Of a stretch of DNA of 64,000 nucleotides, positions 16,488 to 23,893 are shown piece by piece. Source of the DNA: an uncultured Bacteroidales bacterium (GTDB lineage Bacteria; Bacteroidota; Bacteroidia; Bacteroidales; UBA932); the NCBI GenBank assembly GCA_900321715.1, contig ONXC01000003.1, forward strand, positions 1 through 64,000, written 5' to 3'. The notes beneath the pieces are model-generated. The model worked only from the letters and a program-made list of their open reading frames with translations. It was not told the DNA's origin and searched no databases. The position numbers and the translations under genes are program-made. How positions within the stretch are numbered: the stretch's first letter is position 1; each line of letters opens with the position of its first letter.

Positions 16488-17686
16488 TTCTTGCGGTATT
16501 CTTCGGGGAGTTTACGATAAAGGGTGCGCTCGCTCATTCCAAGTTCCTCGGCGGCCTTCTTGCGGTTACCGTGGTACTTTTCAAGGGCCTGGCGGATAAG
16601 TTCTTCCTCAGTGCGACGAACACTTAAGGAATGTTCCACGGAGGGCTGTTCCTCGGGCTGAAAATCTTCCTGCTCCTGCCATTCGGCCTCTTCTTCCGGT
16701 GCCGATGTCTCCTGCGGAAGAGGAAGTTCCCTTCTATCCATTCGTGCCTTGAGGGCGTCAACCTCCTGTTTTATGTCAAGGATGGCCTTGAAGATAGCCT
16801 GGCGTTCATCGGCATTGAAAGCACTGCCCTGCGCCTGCTGAGCGGCACCCGCGTCATATATCACGGGAATGGGCTCGCCTTCCTCCATGGGCATAAACGG
16901 CTGTAGTTCCGCGGCCGATAATTCTATGCGCTGGAGGGTAGGGGTGACCTTGGTGGAAAGCTGGGCGGTAAGGCTCTGGGTGAAACCCTGAAGCTGGCGG
17001 ATGTTGCCCGGCCAGCGATATTGCTCAAGAAGGCGGATCGCCTCCGGTTTCAGGCTTATCTTGCACATTCCGTTCACCTCAGAGAAGTCAGAGGTAAACT
17101 TGCGGAAAAGAAGATATATGTCTCCACGACGGTCCCTGAGCGGAGGAATGCGGATTTGGGCGGCGGAAAGACGGAAGTAAAGGTCTTCGCGGAATTTTCC
17201 ACGTTTCACCGCCTCATAAAGATGCACGTTGGTGGCGGCGACAATCCTTACATCGGTATGCTCAACCTTGTTTGAACCAACCTTGCGGTATTCTCCGCTC
17301 TGAAGGACGCGGAGAAGGAGCGCCTGACTTTCCAGCGGAAGCTCTGCAATCTCGTCCAGGAAGAGCGTTCCGCCATCGGCCTCCTCAAAATAACCTTTGC
17401 GGGTATCCGTTGCGCCGGTAAACGACCCCCTCACATGACCAAAGAGCTCTGAGTTTACAAGTTCCTTGGGAAGGGCGCCACAGTTGACCACGAAGAACGC
17501 CCCCTGCTTCCTGGGAGAGAACTGATGGATGATGCGGGCAAAACTTTCCTTGCCCACACCGCTTTCTCCCTGGATGAGCACGCTGAGGCCTGTGGGTGCA
17601 AATTTCACCGCCGTCTCAAGGGCTTCGTTCAGGGCAGGGTCGTTGCCGATTATATCGTATTTATTCTTTAGTGCTTGTAAGTCCAT
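16484..17686 (-). CDS. Sigma-54-type AAA+ transcriptional activator without receiver domain
   Basis: 400 residues. The AAA+ domain (about 10-240) has Walker A GESGVGKE, the sigma-54 loop as GSFTGA (usual form GAFTGA), Walker B GTLFLDEIAEL and the arginine-finger region REDLYFRL. A low-complexity E/Q-rich linker leads to a Fis-type helix-turn-helix at the C-terminus (KYHGNRKKAAEELGMSERTLYRKL). There is no N-terminal response-regulator or GAF domain, so activity may be controlled by level or a partner. It is the first gene of the lptE-secG run. The Ala-to-Ser change in the loop is conservative. Confidence 0.9.
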   Translation of the reverse strand: MDLQALKNKYDIIGNDPALNEALETAVKFAPTGLSVLIQGESGVGKESFARIIHQFSPRKQGAFFVVNCGALPKELVNSELFGHVRGSFTGATDTRKGYFEEADGGTLFLDEIAELPLESQALLLRVLQSGEYRKVGSNKVEHTDVRIVAATNVHLYEAVKRGKFREDLYFRLSAAQIRIPPLRDRRGDIYLLFRKFTSDFSEVNGMCKISLKPEAIRLLEQYRWPGNIRQLQGFTQSLTAQLSTKVTPTLQRIELSAAELQPFMPMEEGEPIPVIYDAGAAQQAQGSAFNADERQAIFKAILDIKQEVDALKARMDRRELPLPQETSAPEEEAEWQEQEDFQPEEQPSVEHSLSVRRTEEELIRQALEKYHGNRKKAAEELGMSERTLYRKLPEEYRKK

Positions 17687-17720
17687 AATGTAATAGCTTA
17701 CAAAAATACTAAAAATTTCC

Positions 17721-17759
17721 GAAAAAAGAGGCCGGCACCCTTTGGAGATGCCGGCCTTT
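17721..17759 (-). terminator. Terminator of tonB
   Basis: Stem of about 9 bp (AGGCCGGCA with TGCCGGCCT) followed on the minus strand by CTTTTTTC, 17 bp past the tonB stop. Confidence 0.85.
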
Positions 17760-17776
17760 AAATCAAGATGGATGTC

Positions 17777-18472
17777 CTAGCGGAGCTGGAAGATCACGGG
17801 GAAGGTGTAGGTAACCTTAACCGCGCGGTCACGCTGCTTGCCGGGTTTCCACTTGGGGGAGCTGGAAACAACGCGGACAGCTTCCTTGTCAAGGGACTCG
17901 TCAACGCCACGGAGAACCCTCACGTTGGTGACACGACCATCGGCCTCCACGGTGAACTGCAGGGTGACACGGCCCTGAACGCCGTTCTCCTTTGCAATTT
18001 CCGGATAAACCAGACGGGAGTTAACCCACTTTGAGAACTCGTTGGCGTCTCCGCCGTTGAAGGAAGGCTTCTGTTCTACCAGCTGGAAAGGAATGGCTTC
18101 CTCTTCCACAGCCTCTTCCTCAACCTCGGCCTCTTTGTAGTCCATGATGTCTACGCCAAGGTTTGCATCATCTTCAGTGTTGATGAAAAGATCGTCCTCA
18201 AGTTTGATGTCATCGTCAACGATGTCGATTTGGTCGGAAAGGACGGGGATCTGGGGAGCCTCCGGCGGGGGCGGGGGAAGCTCGTTCTGGATGGCGATCA
18301 TCTCCTCTTCGACGAGAACTTGGGTTGTGTCTTCAAGAACGGCAACGCTCTTTTCACGAGAAGAGAAGTTGAAAGCAAAATACACGATGCCGAGAGCGAT
18401 CACCAGACCGATCTCAGTGAGGAGCAGTCTCTTGTTTTCGAGGCTTGCTTTGGGTGATTTCTTTACTTCCAT
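17777..18472 (-). CDS. tonB: TonB energy transducer
   Basis: 231 residues: a short cytoplasmic N-terminus, one membrane helix (about 19-38, LLLTEIGLVIALGIVYFAFNF), a periplasmic stretch with a PPPPPEAPQ tract and long acidic runs (EEEAVEEEAIPF), and a C-terminal TonB domain (about 135-231: FSKWVNSRLVYPEIAKENGVQGRVTLQFTVEADGRV). It would transmit proton-motive force to outer-membrane receptors such as the SusC at 38.8 kb. The ATG at 18472 (MEVKKSPKAS) is preferred to the longer open frame because a TAACTTTG promoter element sits 33 bp upstream of it. Monocistronic. Confidence 0.93.
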   Translation of the reverse strand: MEVKKSPKASLENKRLLLTEIGLVIALGIVYFAFNFSSREKSVAVLEDTTQVLVEEEMIAIQNELPPPPPEAPQIPVLSDQIDIVDDDIKLEDDLFINTEDDANLGVDIMDYKEAEVEEEAVEEEAIPFQLVEQKPSFNGGDANEFSKWVNSRLVYPEIAKENGVQGRVTLQFTVEADGRVTNVRVLRGVDESLDKEAVRVVSSSPKWKPGKQRDRAVKVTYTFPVIFQLR

Positions 18473-18505
18473 ACCTTTATGATTTTGATTGTTTTTCTTC
18501 TGATG

Positions 18506-18513
18506 CAAAGTTA
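18506..18513 (-). promoter_or_regulatory. -7 promoter element of tonB
   Basis: The minus strand reads TAACTTTG, an exact TAnnTTTG match that supports the start at 18472 and rules out translation from the longer frame to 18568. Confidence 0.6.
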
Positions 18514-18674
18514 CAAAACCCATTCCAAGGTAAAAAATAATGCGCCCGCGAAAATCTCGCAGACGCACTTTTTTAAACGCTTGATTTTCAATTGTTTATA
18601 ATTAGGCCGATTCTAAAAAATCTCGCACGGCCGTTGATTCACGTCGAAAACCATCATTTTTGGGCCATTTACAA

Positions 18675-19238
18675 TCATTTCTCTAAAACGGCCAATAACT
18701 GTGCCCTGTGCGTTGTATCAGACTGCCGAATACGCTCTTTGAGACGGTAAAGCTTGTTGTAAACGTAGGGTTTGTCCTTCTCAAGAAGGGTGGAAATGGT
18801 GGTTGAAGAGAAGCCGGAAGCAGTGAACATATAGAGAAGATAGTCCTCTTCTTTCCATGCGGGAAATGACTCGCGGAGCTTAGTCATTATGCCGTCATAT
18901 CTGGAGTTCAGGGAGTGCTCCAAACTCTTCTGGACAGAAGGATCACTGCGCAATCCCTCAACGATTGAACGGACTTCTTTCAGAATCCTGGGCTGCAGGT
19001 TTTCCGTACCTTCATATATATAGTACTGTTCGCAGAGGCGGTCCAGGGTGTCCAGTTTTTTATCGGCCTTCTGCTCAACGGCAGAGAGACGGGATTTGAG
19101 ATCCTCCGCGATTGACATCACGCGCTCGTTCTCTTCCCTCTCTTCACTTAGCTGCTTTTCCAGCTGTGCCTTCCTGGCCCAGAAATACAGGACCAGGGTA
19201 GCAAGCACAGCGGTTATGAAAAGCAGAAGGGCGCCCAT
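18675..19238 (-). CDS. Membrane-anchored coiled-coil protein with C-terminal HTH-like domain
   Basis: 187 residues: one N-terminal membrane helix, a coiled coil (about 22-65, QLEKQLSEEREENERVMSIAEDLKSRLSAVEQKADKKLDTL), and a helical C-terminal half. The motif LYMFTASGFSSTTISTLLEKDKPYVYNKLYRLKERIR resembles the LuxR-like or DUF6377-type DNA-binding end of large Bacteroidetes sensor regulators, here as a stand-alone short protein. It lies 3 bp after glyS and probably ends the sufS-glyS transcript. It could be a membrane-tethered regulator; DNA binding is inferred from the motif only. Confidence 0.6.
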   Translation of the reverse strand: MGALLLFITAVLATLVLYFWARKAQLEKQLSEEREENERVMSIAEDLKSRLSAVEQKADKKLDTLDRLCEQYYIYEGTENLQPRILKEVRSIVEGLRSDPSVQKSLEHSLNSRYDGIMTKLRESFPAWKEEDYLLYMFTASGFSSTTISTLLEKDKPYVYNKLYRLKERIRQSDTTHRAQLLAVLEK

Positions 19239-19241
19239 AGA

Positions 19242-20780
19242 CTAGAGGTTGCGGAGGAGGTTGGTGAGCGAAACCTTCTTCTCGATGAGGGCGCGGAGGT
19301 CCTCAATCTTTACGCGCTCCTGAGTCATGGTGTCGCGCTCACGGACGGTTACACAGCCGTCCTGGAGGCTGTCGTGGTCAATTGTTACGCAGAAAGGAGT
19401 GCCAATTGCATCCTGACGGCGATAACGCTTGCCGATGGAGTCTTTTTCGTCGTACTGGTAGGAGAAGTCGTACTTGAGCTCATCCACAACTTTCTGGGCA
19501 AGCTCCGGCAGACCGTCTTTCTTGACCAGCGGCATGACGGCCACCTTGATGGGAGCCAGGGGAGCGGGAATGCGCATCACAACGCGTTCCTCGCCGTTTT
19601 CAAGCTTCTCTACTGTGTAGGAATGTGCAAGCACGGCAAGGCACATACGGTCTACGCCGATAGACGTTTCTATCACGTAAGGAGTGTAGGAAGTGTTCTC
19701 CTCGGGGTCAAAGTACTCGATCTTCTTGCCGGAGAACTTCTGGTGGTTACCAAGGTCGAAGTTTGTACGGCTGTGAATGCCCTCAAGCTCCTTGAAGCCG
19801 AAGGGGAAGTTGAACTCGATATCCGTTGCAGCATTGGCGTAGTGGGCCAGTTTCTCGTGGTCGTGGAAGCGGTAGTTCTCTGCGCCCATACCAAGGTTCA
19901 CATGCCATTTCATACGGGTTTCCTTCCACTTTTTGAACCATTCAAGTTCTGTTCCGGGCTTGATGAAGAACTGCATTTCCATCTGCTCGAACTCCCTCAT
20001 GCGGAATATGAACTGACGGGCCACAATCTCGTTACGGAAGGCCTTGCCGATCTGGGCGATACCGAAGGGGATCTTCATACGGCCGGTCTTCTGGACATTG
20101 AGGTAGTTCACAAAGATACCCTGTGCCGTTTCGGGGCGCAGATAGATGAGGTTTGCTCCGTCTGCGGTTGAGCCCATGGAGGTTGAGAACATGAGGTTGA
20201 ACTGGCGTACCTCTGTCCAGTTGCAAGTGCCAGAAATAGGGCAGACTATATTACAATCGATAATTATTTGCCGATATTCAGCAAAATCGTTGGCTTTTTC
20301 TGCGGCAACATAGCGATTGTGAATCTCATCCCACTTGGCCTTCTCACGGAGAACGTTAGGGTTGGTTGCACGGAACTGCTCCTCGTTGAAGCTTTCTCCG
20401 AATTTCTTGCGGCCCTTGGCCACTTCCTTCTCTATTTTCTCCTCAATCTTGCCAAGATAATCCTCTATGAGGACATCGGCCCTATAGCGCTTTTTGGAGT
20501 CTTTATTGTCAATGAGGGGGTCGTTGAAGGCACCTACGTGGCCGGATGCCTCCCAGATGCGGGGGTGCATGAAGATGGCGCTGTCAATGCCCACGATGTT
20601 CTCATTCAGGCGGGTCATGGCTTCCCACCAGTAGTTCTTGATGTTGTTTTTAAGCTGTACGCCCATCTGGCCATAGTCATAGACAGCGGCCAGTCCGTCG
20701 TAGATCTCAGAGGAGGGGAAAATGAATCCGTACTCCTTGCAATGGGCTACAAGCACCTTGAAAAGTTCGTCCTGTGTCAT
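19242..20780 (-). CDS. glyS: Glycyl-tRNA synthetase (single-chain type)
   Basis: 512 residues, class II synthetase of the dimeric single-subunit kind. The N-terminus reads MTQDELFKVLVAHCKEYGFIFPSSEIYDGLAAVYDYGQMG, then KNNIKNYWW, FMHPRIWEASGHVGAFNDPL, LRPETAQGIFVNYLNV (motif 2 area) and the C-terminal anticodon-binding domain (APIKVAVMPLVKKDGLPELAQKVVDEL). The frame is open upstream to 20894, but the ATG at 20780 matches the family N-terminus. It lies 10 bp after folK in the suf-folK-glyS run. Identification is firm. Confidence 0.96.
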   Translation of the reverse strand: MTQDELFKVLVAHCKEYGFIFPSSEIYDGLAAVYDYGQMGVQLKNNIKNYWWEAMTRLNENIVGIDSAIFMHPRIWEASGHVGAFNDPLIDNKDSKKRYRADVLIEDYLGKIEEKIEKEVAKGRKKFGESFNEEQFRATNPNVLREKAKWDEIHNRYVAAEKANDFAEYRQIIIDCNIVCPISGTCNWTEVRQFNLMFSTSMGSTADGANLIYLRPETAQGIFVNYLNVQKTGRMKIPFGIAQIGKAFRNEIVARQFIFRMREFEQMEMQFFIKPGTELEWFKKWKETRMKWHVNLGMGAENYRFHDHEKLAHYANAATDIEFNFPFGFKELEGIHSRTNFDLGNHQKFSGKKIEYFDPEENTSYTPYVIETSIGVDRMCLAVLAHSYTVEKLENGEERVVMRIPAPLAPIKVAVMPLVKKDGLPELAQKVVDELKYDFSYQYDEKDSIGKRYRRQDAIGTPFCVTIDHDSLQDGCVTVRERDTMTQERVKIEDLRALIEKKVSLTNLLRNL

Positions 20781-20790
20781 ACTATTAATA

Positions 20791-21276
20791 CTATTCAAAA
20801 ATTTCAGGGAAGGCTTCGCGGATTTCCGGTTTGGATATCTCCAGAAGCGGTTTTTTTGCAAAGTCACGCTCTGCGATGAGGGGGTGTGGAACAATTAAAT
20901 CCTTGTTCTTGATAGTGAACGCCCCGTAGCAGAGTATGTCAATATCTATTATCCTGTTATGGTAAATACGGTTTCCATCGGCATCAAAAAGAGGCTCTGA
21001 GAGGTCTCTGCCAAGCTTTTCCTCCACTTCCTTCACCTTGTGGAGAATCTCCATGGCATGTTCTTCAGGGTTGCCGATACGGGGAAGCCTGTAGAGCACG
21101 CAGAAATTGAGGAAAGCAGGGCCGTCAAAGCCCCAGGAGGGCGTTTCCACTATGCGGGAAATGCGCTCCGGATGGGTGCCGAAAGCCTGGTCCAGAAGGT
21201 TTACGGCCTTCAGGAGGTTAAGCTCCCGCTCACCAAGATTGGATCCAAGTCCAAGATATACGTTAACTCTCTCCAT
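20791..21276 (-). CDS. folK: 2-amino-4-hydroxy-6-hydroxymethyldihydropteridine pyrophosphokinase
   Basis: 161 residues. Adds pyrophosphate from ATP to the pterin precursor in folate synthesis. Family signatures are VYLGLGSNLGERELNL at the N-terminus, VETPSWGFDGPAFLN, RIIDIDILCYG (metal-binding Asp pair) and LIVPHPLIAERDF. Length is normal. Its ATG overlaps the end of the upstream sufT-like gene by 14 bp, implying coupled translation, and glyS follows after 10 bp. Confidence 0.94.
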   Translation of the reverse strand: MERVNVYLGLGSNLGERELNLLKAVNLLDQAFGTHPERISRIVETPSWGFDGPAFLNFCVLYRLPRIGNPEEHAMEILHKVKEVEEKLGRDLSEPLFDADGNRIYHNRIIDIDILCYGAFTIKNKDLIVPHPLIAERDFAKKPLLEISKPEIREAFPEIFE

Positions 21277-21649
21277 CTAATTTTCCGTAATCGTCTTCTT
21301 CATAGTCTAGGCCCAGTTCCACGCGGGCTTCATCGGACAGCATACTGCGGTCCCAGGCGGGCTCAAAAGTAAGCTCAATTGTGCATTTCTGCACACCCGG
21401 AACGGCCGAAACTCCCTCCTGGACCTCCTGCAGCACTTGATCGGCCATGGGGCAGTTGGGGGCGGTGAATGTCATGAGGATAGAGACTTCCCGGGCCTTA
21501 TTTATGGTCAGTTCATATATAAGGCCAAGGTCATAGATATTCACCGGGATTTCTGGGTCGTACACCTCTTTAATTGCAGCTATGACGGCCGCATAAAGGG
21601 GCTGAAGCTCCTGTACATCCTCTGCAGTAAGTATGTCCTTATTCTCCAC
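21263..21649 (-). CDS. MIP18/DUF59 (SufT-like) Fe-S assembly factor
   Basis: 128 residues. The domain has EVYDPEIPVNIYDLGLIYEL and MTFTAPNCPMADQVLQEV, the DPE and CP signatures of MIP18/PaaD/SufT proteins that aid maturation of Fe-S proteins. Context fits: sufS and sufE are directly upstream. Start choice: the open frame reaches a TTG at 21673, but a GTG at 21649 has a strong AAGGAG 7 nt upstream and overlaps sufE by only 11 bp, so it is preferred. The conserved cysteine (NCPM) is present. Confidence 0.88.
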   Translation of the reverse strand: MENKDILTAEDVQELQPLYAAVIAAIKEVYDPEIPVNIYDLGLIYELTINKAREVSILMTFTAPNCPMADQVLQEVQEGVSAVPGVQKCTIELTFEPAWDRSMLSDEARVELGLDYEEDDYGKLDGES

Positions 21650-22046
21650 GTGCAATCTCCTTAATTGTTTCAATCATTGACACCAGGCCGTTTGCCCTTG
21701 TAGGGGAGAGGTTATCCTTAAGGCCGATTTCCGCAACAAATCCAAAGTCATCTGAGGCAATTTCCTGGGGCGTATGGCCCGAATAAACGTCTATCAGAAG
21801 GGATATTATACCTTTGGTGATAATAGCGTCGCTATCGGCCTTAAAATAGAGTTTTCCGTCCTTTATTTCGCTGGAAAGCCATACCCTGGACTGGCATCCT
21901 TTAATAAGCCTGTCCTGAGTCTTTTCCTCTTCCGGAAAAGGCTCCAGGGCCTTTCCGAGCTCTATCAGATACTCATATTTATCCAGCCACTCCTCATACA
22001 TTGAGAAGTCCTCTATAACCTGCTGTTTCTTTTCTTCCAGTGTCAT
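21639..22046 (-). CDS. sufE: Cysteine desulfuration protein SufE
   Basis: 135 residues. Accepts sulfur from SufS as a persulfide and relays it for cluster assembly. The active-site cysteine is in LIKGCQSRVWL (about Cys50), and LSPTRANGLVSMI is the conserved C-terminal segment. Its ATG overlaps the sufS stop by 4 bp (ATGA). Scaffold genes sufBCD are not in this window. Confidence 0.94.
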   Translation of the reverse strand: MTLEEKKQQVIEDFSMYEEWLDKYEYLIELGKALEPFPEEEKTQDRLIKGCQSRVWLSSEIKDGKLYFKADSDAIITKGIISLLIDVYSGHTPQEIASDDFGFVAEIGLKDNLSPTRANGLVSMIETIKEIARGE

Positions 22047-23242
22047 ACCAACATATTAACTGCCTTATCAAGGCACTCTATAAAATACCTGGCCTCATCC
22101 ATGGTGTTATACGGGGCAAAAGATGCCCTCAGAAGGCCTGTGACGCCCAAACGGTCCATAAGAGGCTCTGCACACATCTGACCGGAACGGAGGGCTATTC
22201 CCATCTTGTCCATGATGAGGGCAAGGTCCTCGTGATGGGCGCCTTTGACGGCAAAAGAGAACAGAGGAATCTTGTTTTCCAAGCCTGTTCCATATAGCGT
22301 AATCCTCTCATCCTCAGTTAGTTTCTTATAAACAAACTCTGTAATTGCGGGATCCGTCTCTGCTGATTTTGCAAATTCCAGGGCCGGAACAAGGGTAGGA
22401 GCAGAGTTAAAGTTCTGAGTACCAGCCTCAAACTTAGTAGGAGCCTTAGCAAATGTGGTACCAGAAAAACTCACGGATTCAATCATTTCACCGCCGCCCA
22501 TAAAGGGGGGCATTGCATCCAGAAGATCCTTCTTTCCGTAAAGGACGCCGGTTCCAGTTGCTGCATAAATCTTATGACCGGAAAAAGCGTAAAAGTCACA
22601 GCCTAGCTCCTGCACGTCTACTTTGGAATGCACAATGCCCTGAGCTCCGTCAACAAGGACGGGAACGCCGTGTTTATGACAAACAGCAACTAATTCCGGC
22701 ACGGGATTTACAAGGCCTAACACATTGGAAATGTGACAGATAGCCACAATTTTAGTGCGCTCAGAAATGAGTTTTTCCAAAGAGTCGGGGGAGAGCACGC
22801 CATTTTTCTCAATGTCAAGGACTTTAATGACGGCCCCCTTTCTCTGACAAAGCAGCTGCCAGGGAACAATATTGGAATGGTGCTCTGCAACTGAAACAAT
22901 TATCTCATCTCCGGCACCGACAAATGCCTCTCCAAAACTTTGGGCAACAAGGTTAATGGAAGCCGTGGCTCCTGAAGTAAAAACTATCTCTGAAGCATAC
23001 TGTGCATTAAGATATCCGCGCACATATTCACGGGCGTTTTCATATGCCTCAGTAGCATCAGAAGCCAATTTGTGAACGGCCCTGTGGATATTTGCATTGG
23101 CACTTTGGGAGAGCCTTTTCTGCAGCTCAACAACAGAATCGGGACGCTGCGCCGTTGCAGCGTTGTCCAGATAAACCAGTGGCTTCCCATAGACCTTCTG
23201 GTCCAGGGCCGGGAACTGGTCTCTTATGTTTTTGAGCAGCAT
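22043..23242 (-). CDS. sufS: Cysteine desulfurase SufS
   Basis: 399 residues, PLP-dependent group II cysteine desulfurase. Motifs are VYLDNAATAQRP, SVAEHHSNIVPWQ, VLVDGAQGIVHSKVD, the PLP lysine in FYAFSGHKIYAATGTG, and the catalytic cysteine in ALRSGQMCAEPLM (histidine pair reduced to QM compared with the common HHC). The frame is open to 23434, but the ATG at 23242 starts the natural N-terminus (LLKNIRDQFPALDQ). It heads the leftward run sufS-sufE-sufT-like-folK-glyS-18675 gene and is divergent from ruvA with a 42-bp gap. Confidence 0.94.
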   Translation of the reverse strand: MLLKNIRDQFPALDQKVYGKPLVYLDNAATAQRPDSVVELQKRLSQSANANIHRAVHKLASDATEAYENAREYVRGYLNAQYASEIVFTSGATASINLVAQSFGEAFVGAGDEIIVSVAEHHSNIVPWQLLCQRKGAVIKVLDIEKNGVLSPDSLEKLISERTKIVAICHISNVLGLVNPVPELVAVCHKHGVPVLVDGAQGIVHSKVDVQELGCDFYAFSGHKIYAATGTGVLYGKKDLLDAMPPFMGGGEMIESVSFSGTTFAKAPTKFEAGTQNFNSAPTLVPALEFAKSAETDPAITEFVYKKLTEDERITLYGTGLENKIPLFSFAVKGAHHEDLALIMDKMGIALRSGQMCAEPLMDRLGVTGLLRASFAPYNTMDEARYFIECLDKAVNMLV

Positions 23243-23249
23243 AATGATA

Positions 23250-23280
23250 TTGTAAAATCCTACAAATTTACATAAATTTG
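23250..23280 (+). promoter_or_regulatory. ruvA promoter, -33 and -7 elements
   Basis: TTG at 23250-23252, 20 bp, then TAAATTTG at 23273-23280. The ruvA ATG begins 5 bases later, so the transcript should be leaderless or nearly so. Confidence 0.65.
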
Positions 23281-23284
23281 CGAT

Positions 23285-23872
23285 ATGATAGACTATATTA
23301 AAGGACAAATCATTGAGCTTTCGCCCACAGAGCTTATTCTGGAGAACGCTGGAATAGGTTACAGCATCCTGATCTCGCTTCAGACATACGAGGCATTCCA
23401 AACCAAAACACAGGCCGTAGCATACATCCACCACTATATCCGGGAGGACGAAGAACTGTTCTATGGCTTTGCTACTAAGGACGAGAGAGAACTCTTCCGC
23501 CTTCTCATCGGAGTATCAGGAATTGGTGTTGCATCGGCCAGGATGATGCTCTCTACGCTCACCTCAGATGAGATCCGCCAGGCCATACTCTCGGAGGACG
23601 TAAACAAGATCAAGAGCGTAAAGGGAATTGGCCTCAAGAGTGCCCAGAGGCTGGTTTTGGAGCTCAAAGACAAGGTTGTAAAGGGAGAAGGACAGGCCGA
23701 TACAGTGCTCTTCAAGGCAGGAAATTCCGCCCTGGTGGAAGAGGCAACAACGGCCCTCACAATGCTTGGATTCTCAAAGGCAAACATTGCCAAGGTTATG
23801 CCTTCAATCCTCAAGGACAACCCTTCTGCTAGAGTAGAAGATATAATAAAAGCCGCCCTTCAGCGGCTATAG
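23285..23872 (+). CDS. ruvA: Holliday junction branch migration subunit RuvA
   Basis: 195 residues. Binds the four-way junction and loads the RuvB motor. An N-terminal OB fold (IDYIKGQIIELSPTELILENAGIGYSI) is followed by two helix-hairpin-helix motifs (LIGVSGIGVASARMML and IKSVKGIGLKSAQRLVLEL) and a C-terminal RuvB-contact domain (TALTMLGFSKANIAKVMPSIL). ruvB is 22 kb away on the other strand, as is common in this phylum. A parS-like palindrome begins 2 bp after the stop. Confidence 0.96.
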   Translation: MIDYIKGQIIELSPTELILENAGIGYSILISLQTYEAFQTKTQAVAYIHHYIREDEELFYGFATKDERELFRLLIGVSGIGVASARMMLSTLTSDEIRQAILSEDVNKIKSVKGIGLKSAQRLVLELKDKVVKGEGQADTVLFKAGNSALVEEATTALTMLGFSKANIAKVMPSILKDNPSARVEDIIKAALQRL

Positions 23873-23873
23873 C

Positions 23874-23887
23874 GTTCCACGTGGAAC
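23874..23887. promoter_or_regulatory. parS-like palindrome, site 1
   Basis: GTTCCACGTGGAAC, a perfect 14-bp palindrome identical to the chromosomal parS core bound by ParB in Myxococcus and close to the general parS consensus. It lies in the 21-bp gap between convergent ruvA and mnmG. Confidence 0.75.
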
Positions 23888-23893
23888 AAAAAA

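Noticed and set aside
21650-21673. TTG start giving a 136-residue SufT-like protein
   Set aside because: It would overlap sufE by 35 bp, while the GTG at 21649 has a strong AAGGAG at 7 nt spacing.
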